Source of the DNA: Chersky-840 sp050011815
Lineage (GTDB): Bacteria; Actinomycetota; Acidimicrobiia; Acidimicrobiales; UBA8190
Length of the DNA stretch: 64,000 bases
Assembly: GCA_050011815.1 (NCBI GenBank)
Contig: JBEKIJ010000017.1
Span: 25,344 to 89,343 of the forward strand
Reading direction: 5' to 3'
A program made the position numbers and the translations under genes. Shown here piece after piece: positions 59,038 through 64,000 of the stretch. Position 1 is the stretch's first letter. Each line of letters begins with the position of its first letter. The notes beneath the pieces were generated by a model. That model worked only from the letters and a program-made list of their open reading frames with translations, was not told the DNA's origin and searched no databases.

Positions 59038-60108
59038 ATGCCATCCGGTGACGATCGACCCGCCGTGACGAGCCCGGTTCCCCGGGCGGTGTGGGAGTCG
59101 GTCCTGCGTTCCGACCGCAACGCCGTGGTCACCCAGTCGCTCGAGTGGCGCGACGCGGTGTTCGCCGGTGGTCGGTATCGGGACGTGAGCCTCCTGTACG
59201 AATTCCCATCGGGCCGCCAGGTGGTGCTGCCCATGGCCAGGCACCGACTGGCGCCGAGCAACACGTCGATTGCGTCGTGGCCGCGGGTGTGGGGCTTGGG
59301 CGGACCGATCAGCTCCGAAGGGCGCATCACCTCGGCCGAGGCCGCTGCGGTGCTCTCGGACGTGGCCCGGCGGGGCAGACTGTCTGCCGCCATCAGGCTC
59401 CGTCACGACGCCGACGAGGCCTGGCTGCAAGAGGCCGGACGGTTCAAGGTGGAGGAGAGCGGTCGCTACATCTTGGACCTCGCGGGTGGATTCGACGACG
59501 TGTGGGAGCACAAATTCCGGGGCACGGCCCGCACGGCGATACGCAAGGCGGAACGGTCGGACCTCGACGTCGAGGTGGACCGGACCGGGCGGTTGCTCGA
59601 TGTCTTCTTCGAGCTCTACGAGAAGACCGTTCCGCGCTGGACGTCCATCCCCCACGAGCCACTGTGGCTGACGAGGGCGCGCGCCAACTGGATCAACCCC
59701 ACATCACGTCACCATCTGGGCCTGGTCGCCACCCACTTCGGGAAAGGGTGTGCCACGTGGGTCGCTCGGGCAAAAGGCCGGCCCGTGGCCGCGGTCATCG
59801 TCCTCAGCTCCGGCGCCTACGCCCAGTACCGGTGGGGTGCCATGGACAAAGAAGGCGCCAATCCGGTGCGAGCCAACGAATGGCTGCACCGGCTCGTCAT
59901 CGAGGAGGCGTGCCGGGAGGGATACCGCTTCTACGACATGGGAGGGGCGTGGCCCGGTTCCGCGTTGGCGGCGTTCAAGGAAAAGCTGGGGGCGACGTTG
60001 CACTTTACCCACTTCCTGCTCGCTGCCCACCCCGCTATCGAGAGCGGTCGGCAGCTCTCGCGTGCCCTGGTCCAGAAGATGACAGGTGGTGACGGATCAG
60101 GTCATTGA
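59038..60108 (+). CDS. FemAB/BioF2-like GNAT-fold acyl (aminoacyl) transferase, copy 1
   Basis: A 356-residue protein. The BioF2-like/FemAB domain is recognised from EWRDAVF, FRGTARTAIRKAERSDLDVEV, FFELYEKTVPRW, HFGKGCATWVARAKGRPVAAVIVLSSGAYAQYRWGAMD, and YRFYDMGG. Such proteins add amino acids or acyl groups to cell-wall precursors or polysaccharides. The ATG at 59038 follows an aggaggccccc Shine-Dalgarno. It has a clear paralog at 62164-63219 in inverted orientation, and both flank two GH16-like genes. Exact substrate unknown. Confidence 0.85.
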   Translation: MPSGDDRPAVTSPVPRAVWESVLRSDRNAVVTQSLEWRDAVFAGGRYRDVSLLYEFPSGRQVVLPMARHRLAPSNTSIASWPRVWGLGGPISSEGRITSAEAAAVLSDVARRGRLSAAIRLRHDADEAWLQEAGRFKVEESGRYILDLAGGFDDVWEHKFRGTARTAIRKAERSDLDVEVDRTGRLLDVFFELYEKTVPRWTSIPHEPLWLTRARANWINPTSRHHLGLVATHFGKGCATWVARAKGRPVAAVIVLSSGAYAQYRWGAMDKEGANPVRANEWLHRLVIEEACREGYRFYDMGGAWPGSALAAFKEKLGATLHFTHFLLAAHPAIESGRQLSRALVQKMTGGDGSGH

Positions 60109-60210
60109 AGTCGCCAAGTGGGCCCGTTCATGTTTACGCAGGTGGTCAGCGCACTTCCGGCCGCTGAACGCTTCGCCGTCGGGCACGTTACGATCGCCGC
60201 CATCACCACA

Positions 60211-61038
60211 ATGAAACCCTTGCGTCGGGTTGTGTTTTGGCCGGTGGCCGCGTCGGCATTGGTCCTCGTCGCCTCGACCCTGATGGTGGGTTCGCCGGCG
60301 GACGCGGCGGCGAGGCCTTCGGGGAAGGCCATGCCGAACGCGCCGGTCGGATACCACCGGGTCCTGGCCCAGAACTTCAAGGGCACCACACTCCCGAGCG
60401 GGTGGCATCCCTATTACGGCCAGGCCGGGTCCGACACCGGGGGATGGTGGTCCCCGACACACGTGACGGTGGGCGGGGGAGTCCTGACCTTGCGCACCTA
60501 CAAGGACCCGGCCCACGCCGGGCCCGACAATGCGTGGGTGGAAGGTGGCATCGACCTGTGGCCCTCAGGGGTCCTCACCGACGGCGAGTACCTGGTCCGT
60601 TCACGGGTGAGCTCCGCCACCGGGGTGACCGAGGTGATGCTGCTGTGGCCCAACAGCGACAGCTGGCCACCGGAGATCGACTTCAACGAGTCCAACGGCA
60701 CCAACGAGTCGACCGCTCACCTCATCTACGGTTCGGCGTCGCACCCCCAGACCACGCAATCGGGCACCCTCACCCCGGCTGCGGTGAACCTGACGCAGTG
60801 GCACACCTGGGGGGTGATCGTCAGCCCCACCACGATCACCTACACCCTGGACCGCCGGACGTGGGCGACGATGGTCAACCACGAGCAGGTGCCGATGCAC
60901 CTCGCCCTGCAACAGCAAGTGTGGGCGTGTGGGAACAGCTCGGGGAGAACGTGCCCTTCGGCCGCGACACCCGCTGAGGTCGACATGCAGATCGACTGGG
61001 TGGAAGTGTTCGCACTCGGTCACCGGCAGCGCCGATGA
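60211..61038 (+). CDS. Secreted GH16-like glycoside hydrolase, copy 1
   Basis: A 275-residue secreted protein. MKPLRRVVFWPVAASALVLVASTLMVGSPADAAA is a good signal peptide from the ATG at 60211. The mature part fits family GH16 (laminarinase/lichenase-type jelly roll): GWHPYYGQAGSDTGGWWSPTHV, LTLRTYKDP, GEYLVRSRVSSATGVTEVMLLWPNSDSWPPEIDFNES, where EIDFNE gives the catalytic ExDxxE. The conserved WHTWGVIV follows. It probably cleaves or transglycosylates the surface glycan made in this locus. The copy at 61242 is a close paralog. Confidence 0.85.
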   Translation: MKPLRRVVFWPVAASALVLVASTLMVGSPADAAARPSGKAMPNAPVGYHRVLAQNFKGTTLPSGWHPYYGQAGSDTGGWWSPTHVTVGGGVLTLRTYKDPAHAGPDNAWVEGGIDLWPSGVLTDGEYLVRSRVSSATGVTEVMLLWPNSDSWPPEIDFNESNGTNESTAHLIYGSASHPQTTQSGTLTPAAVNLTQWHTWGVIVSPTTITYTLDRRTWATMVNHEQVPMHLALQQQVWACGNSSGRTCPSAATPAEVDMQIDWVEVFALGHRQRR

Positions 61039-61241
61039 CGCCTCGGGCTCAGAATCGACCCGGGAGATAAGGCGGAGTCACCGTTTTCGCAGGGCTTGCC
61101 GGGAGATGGCAAGCTAATCAGCAGATCAGAAGGACAGCGGGGGGGAAGATGTACGCAGTCCGGCGCATCCGGGCACGCGCTTTGTGTCGCCGACCCCGTC
61201 CGCAAGGACCAGCGGTGGCGATGGCGGCGAGGAACTGACCC

Positions 61242-62132
61242 GTGGGACGAGGCGCTCATAGTCCTTCCCGGCGTCGGGGCTTTCGGTTGGGGCTCGTCGC
61301 GGGCCTGGCCGTGGCCCTCGGTGTGACCGCTGCCGTCGTCGTCTTTGCCGCGACGCCCGGCTCGATCACCCCGGTGTCGGTCACCACCCGCCAGCCCCTG
61401 CCCTCCCGTGCACCATCTGGCTATCAGTTGGTGGTGGCCGAGAAATTCACGGGAACCGCGATCCCGAGCGGCTGGCACCCTTATCAGGGCCAGGCCGGAT
61501 CCGATACCGGGGGATGGTGGGACCCGTCACATGTGACGGTCAGCAACGGAGCTCTGACCTTGCGCACCTACAGGGACCCTGCCAATGCCGGTCCCCGCAG
61601 TCCGTGGGTGGAAGGCGGCATCGATCTGTGGCCGTCAGGGGTTCTCACCGACGGCGAGTACCTGGTCCGTTCACGAGTGACATCCGCCACGGGTGTGACC
61701 CAAGTGATGTTGCTGTGGCCCAACAGTGACAACTGGCCGCCGGAGATCGACTTCAACGAGTCCAACGGCACCAGCGAGTCGACCGCCACCCTCATCTGGG
61801 CCACGGCGGCGAAGCGGCATCTGGCCCAGTCACCGGCCCTCGCCATCGACCTCACGCAGTGGCACACCTGGGGGGTGATCGTCACCCCCAGGACGATCAC
61901 CTACACGGTCGACGGCAAGACGTGGGCCACCATGGCCAACCACGAGCAGGTGCCGATGCACCTGGCTCTGCAACAGCAAGTGTGGGCGTGCGGGAACAGC
62001 TCGGGAAGAGCCTGCCCGTCGAGTTCGACACCCCGTGAAGTCGACATGCTGATCGACTGGGTGGCCATCTTCGCACCCAAGCACGGTCAGACCGGCGGTG
62101 CCCTGTCCTCGGCGGCGAGGGCCTCTCCGTAG
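61242..62132 (+). CDS. Secreted GH16-like glycoside hydrolase, copy 2
   Basis: A 296-residue paralog of the gene at 60211. It has a hydrophobic N-terminal anchor or signal (LGLVAGLAVALGVTAAVVVFAA) after an Arg-rich start, then the same GH16 core: GWHPYQGQAGSDTGGWWDPSHV, WVEGGIDLWPSGVLTDGEYLVRSRV, WPPEIDFNES (ExDxxE), WHTWGVIV, QQQVWACGNSSGRACPS. The GTG at 61242 has a gagga Shine-Dalgarno. The C-terminal tail is low complexity. Sequence agreement with copy 1 is very high at the DNA level in parts, which points to recent duplication or gene conversion. Confidence 0.85.
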   Translation: MGRGAHSPSRRRGFRLGLVAGLAVALGVTAAVVVFAATPGSITPVSVTTRQPLPSRAPSGYQLVVAEKFTGTAIPSGWHPYQGQAGSDTGGWWDPSHVTVSNGALTLRTYRDPANAGPRSPWVEGGIDLWPSGVLTDGEYLVRSRVTSATGVTQVMLLWPNSDNWPPEIDFNESNGTSESTATLIWATAAKRHLAQSPALAIDLTQWHTWGVIVTPRTITYTVDGKTWATMANHEQVPMHLALQQQVWACGNSSGRACPSSSTPREVDMLIDWVAIFAPKHGQTGGALSSAARASP

Positions 62133-62163
62133 ACCGCCCGACCGGGCGGCGCGGTCGTCGACT

Positions 62164-63219
62164 TCAGTCCCAGCCCGTCAGTTTCTTGGCCACGTCCCGC
62201 GAGGCCCGGCGAGCGGTGTCCACGACGGGGTGGGCGGCGAGCAGGAAGTGGTTGTACTGCAGCGTGGCACCGAGTTTCTCCTTGGCGGCGGCCAGCGGCG
62301 TTCCGGGCTCGGCCGCTCCCAAGTCGAAGAACCGGTATCCCTCTTGGCACGCCTCCTCGATGGAGAGCCGGTCCAGGAGCTCGTTCGCCTGCAGGGGGGC
62401 GGCCAGTTCCTTGTCCATGGCGCGCCGCCAACCCTTGGCATACGACCCGGTGCTCAGGACGATGATGGCCGCCACCGGCCGTCCCTGGGAACGAGCCACC
62501 CACGTGGCACAGCCTTTCCCGAAGTGTCGGGCCACGAGAGCCAGCTGGCGAGGGGACGTGGGGTTGCTCATGCTCATCCGCCAGCGGGTGAGCCACATCG
62601 GCTGGCGCTGACCGGCGGCCCAGCGCGTCATGGACTTCTCGTAGAGCTCGGAGAACACCCCGAGAAGGCGCCCCGTGCGGTCCACCTCGATGTCGAGGTC
62701 CGAGCGCTCCGCCTTACGCACCGCGGTGCGGACCTTGTTCTTGAACTTGTGCTCCCAGATGTGATCGAAACCCCCGGCCAGGTCGAGGATGTAGCAGCCG
62801 CTCCGCTCTGCCCGGAACCGCCTGTCGGCTCCCAACCATGCCGCATCGGCATCGTGGCGGAGCCTGATGGCGGCCGACACCTTGGCCCGGTCGGCCACGT
62901 CCGAGAGCACGGCGGCGGCCTCGGCCGGGGTGATGCGTCCCTCGGAACTGATCGGCCCACCCACCCCCCAGTCCCGGGGCCACGAGGCGACGGTCGTCCG
63001 GTCGGGGGAGAGCCGGTGGCGGGCCAAGGGCAGCACCACCTGCCGGCCCGATGCGAATTCGTACAGGAGGCTGGCGTCGCGGTAGCGGCCGGTGGCGAAG
63101 ACCGCGTCGCGCCACTCGAGGGACTGCGTCACCACGGCGTCGCGATCGGAACGGAGCACCGACTCCCACACCGCCCGGGGAACGGGGCTCGTCACCGTGG
63201 GCCGATCGTCAGATGCCAT
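62164..63219 (-). CDS. FemAB/BioF2-like GNAT-fold transferase, copy 2
   Basis: A 351-residue paralog of the gene at 59038, on the opposite strand. SPVPRAVWESVLRSDRDAVVTQSLEW, GPISSEGRITPAEAAAVLSD, KVRTAVRKAERSDLDIEVDRTG and HFGKGCATWVARSQGRPVAAIIVLS are near-identical in pattern to copy 1. The C-terminal part differs more (DKELAAPLQANELLDRL, FFDLGAAEPG), which might give another acceptor. It converges with the second GH16-like gene, 31 bp apart. Start ATG at 63219. Confidence 0.85.
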   Translation of the reverse strand: MASDDRPTVTSPVPRAVWESVLRSDRDAVVTQSLEWRDAVFATGRYRDASLLYEFASGRQVVLPLARHRLSPDRTTVASWPRDWGVGGPISSEGRITPAEAAAVLSDVADRAKVSAAIRLRHDADAAWLGADRRFRAERSGCYILDLAGGFDHIWEHKFKNKVRTAVRKAERSDLDIEVDRTGRLLGVFSELYEKSMTRWAAGQRQPMWLTRWRMSMSNPTSPRQLALVARHFGKGCATWVARSQGRPVAAIIVLSTGSYAKGWRRAMDKELAAPLQANELLDRLSIEEACQEGYRFFDLGAAEPGTPLAAAKEKLGATLQYNHFLLAAHPVVDTARRASRDVAKKLTGWD

Positions 63220-63557
63220 CGGAGCCTCTGGGCACCGCTGCCGGAACCCGAGATGCGATCAGCCCGGGCCGCATCGCGAGTGGGGGTCCGAACACCGCGC
63301 GCCCTCCTCGAGCATCAACGCAAAGAGCTACATCCGGGCCAAGACCGTGCACCGTGGGCTTTGACCTTAGTTGACCGCGCAAGATGGGCGTCCTGCCTCA
63401 TGAAGCCCCGATTTCGACCGAGCGGAATTGGATTACCGCGGCCTACTCACGTGAACTCCCCACCGGGAGGTCCCGGCGGGGCTCCCCGGACCGCCTTGTC
63501 ATAAGGAGGTCCACCGAACGGGGTCGAGCTCGGCCTAAGGGGGAATAGGCCAGTGCG
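63220..63557. other. Non-coding stretch between the surface-glycan locus and the tRNA cluster
   Basis: About 340 bp without a convincing gene. It contains a hairpin (63458-63481: CCCCACCGGG / CCCGGCGGGG with loop AGGT, one A-C mismatch) that could end the leftward tRNA transcript, and GGAGG-containing sequence at 63504 whose reading frames are too short to support a gene. Confidence 0.4.
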
Positions 63558-63629
63558 TGCGCCCCCCGGGATTCGAACCCGGAACCTGCGGATTAAGAGT
63601 CCGTTGCTCTGCCGTTGAGCTAGAGGCGC
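63558..63629 (-). tRNA. tRNA-Lys (CTT)
   Basis: 72-nt tRNA on the minus strand. Acceptor GCGCCTC pairs with GGGGCGC; the anticodon loop is CTCTTAA with anticodon CTT, and the T arm CCGGG/CCCGG with TTCGAAT is perfect. CCA is not encoded. Adjacent to tRNA-His on the same strand. Confidence 0.95.
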
Positions 63630-63687
63630 GTCGCCGAAGTGTACGCGAATGCTCTCCGGATCCGGGGAGGGTACGCGATGGCGTCGG

Positions 63688-63762
63688 GGTGACCGAGGGG
63701 ACTTGAACCCCCGACCTCCAGGGCCACAACCTGGCGCTCTAACCTGCTGAGCTACGGCCACC
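63688..63762 (-). tRNA. tRNA-His (GTG)
   Basis: 75-nt tRNA including the extra 5' G(-1) that pairs with C73, the identity signature of tRNA-His. Acceptor GTGGCCG pairs with CGGTCAC (one G-T pair); the anticodon loop contains TTGTGGC (anticodon GTG). CCA is not encoded. Confidence 0.95.
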
Positions 63763-63861
63763 ATGCAAGGTCCGGTGCGACCCACCGAACACGCAGGGTT
63801 ACAAGGTTACACGGAGTACGCTGGTTCCCAGCGGCCAGGCCTCAATACCGCTGATCGGCGC

Positions 63862-63935
63862 GCCTCCGTAGCTCAACTGGATAGAGCGGGTGGCTTCTAC
63901 CCACCAGGTTGCGGGTTCGACTCCTGCCGGGGGCA
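63862..63935 (+). tRNA. tRNA-Arg (TCT)
   Basis: 74-nt tRNA on the plus strand. Acceptor GCCTCCG pairs with CGGGGGC (with T-G), the anticodon loop is CTTCTAC with anticodon TCT, and the T arm GCGGG/CCTGC has TTCGACT. CCA is not encoded. The nearest tRNA on the other strand (tRNA-His) starts about 100 bp away, so the pair could share a divergent promoter region. Confidence 0.94.
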
Positions 63936-64000
63936 CGAAAGTCCTGCTCAAGCCCTTCTTGTCGGCGGGTGCGCCCCGGGGCGTGCGCGCACGGGTCGTG

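Larger units (their letters stand above)
59038..63219. repeat. Near-symmetric duplicated block: FemAB - GH16 - GH16 - FemAB
   Basis: The first and last genes (59038-60108 plus, 62164-63219 minus) are inverted paralogs; the middle pair (60211-61038 and 61242-62132, both plus) are tandem paralogs. The layout cannot come from one simple inversion: it needs a tandem duplication of the GH16 gene and an inverted duplication of the transferase gene, or duplication of a pair and later inversion of one member. Confidence 0.8.

Noticed and set aside
63504..63557. Start of a leftover gene near the GGAGG sequence before tRNA-Lys
   Set aside because: No frame of useful length follows on either strand before the tRNA.

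Overview
The window is very GC-rich (about 70% by eye) and densely coded on both strands. It looks like a chromosomal segment of a high-GC actinobacterium, most likely an Acidimicrobiia-type lineage. The reasons are two F420-dependent-type luciferase-like oxidoreductases plus a deazaflavin-dependent (DDN-like) protein, a DUF4193-type acidic zinc protein, an Rpf/transglycosylase-like secreted protein, and a secreted protein built from GYWLV..DGGVF..FGDAGY repeats, which are common in that class. No rRNA, CRISPR array, phage gene, transposase or integrase is visible.

Left third (1-20 kb). The window opens inside a 2-oxo-acid dehydrogenase E1-beta gene followed by a small lipoyl-carrier protein. 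A divergent pair of c-di-GMP proteins (GGDEF; GGDEF-EAL) follows, then an esterase, a metallo-beta-lactamase/HDAC-family pair, a hypothetical protein and an EEP nuclease-like protein. At 11.2-14.7 kb lies a xylose/ribose-type sugar ABC importer with a strong hairpin between the binding-protein gene and the ATPase/permease pair, followed by a Gfo/Idh/MocA oxidoreductase. A PadR regulator with a likely operator precedes a DrrAB-type exporter.

Middle (20-46 kb). This part holds a methyltransferase, a methyltransferase/mismatch-specific DNA glycosylase fusion, an APH-DUF6285-LLM operon, and catabolic enzymes (enoyl-CoA hydratase, two SDRs, FAH hydrolase). It also has the ribosome-rescue hydrolase arfB, a DUF4193 protein, the pstSCAB phosphate importer (divergent from an Rrf2 regulator, with a 13-bp palindrome between them), an alpha/beta hydrolase, an Rpf-like protein, a 57-aa zinc-ribbon protein, surE, an aldose-epimerase-like protein and a 980-aa membrane GAF-PAS-GGDEF-EAL protein. 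Four c-di-GMP proteins occur in 46 kb.

Right part (46.5-63.2 kb). After an unusual tRNA-Tyr gene comes what I read as a cell-surface glycan locus. It contains: (a) a leftward operon of GT2 glycosyltransferase, LicD-like phosphotransferase, flippase, and a nucleotidyltransferase-PLP enzyme fusion; (b) a palindrome-rich 660-bp non-coding gap and a second GT2; (c) a five-gene leftward operon with overlapping genes (GT-C-like membrane protein, two small membrane proteins, a GMC-type flavoprotein with an embedded CxxCxxCxxxCP motif, an NAD-dependent epimerase); (d) a near-symmetric duplicated block FemAB/BioF2-like - GH16-like - GH16-like - FemAB/BioF2-like. Together these suggest synthesis, phospho-amino decoration, export and extracellular remodelling of a surface polysaccharide. 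This is the best candidate in the window for an undescribed system. The window ends with tRNA-Lys, tRNA-His and tRNA-Arg genes.

All functional assignments come from reading motifs and overall sequence character; no database search was possible.
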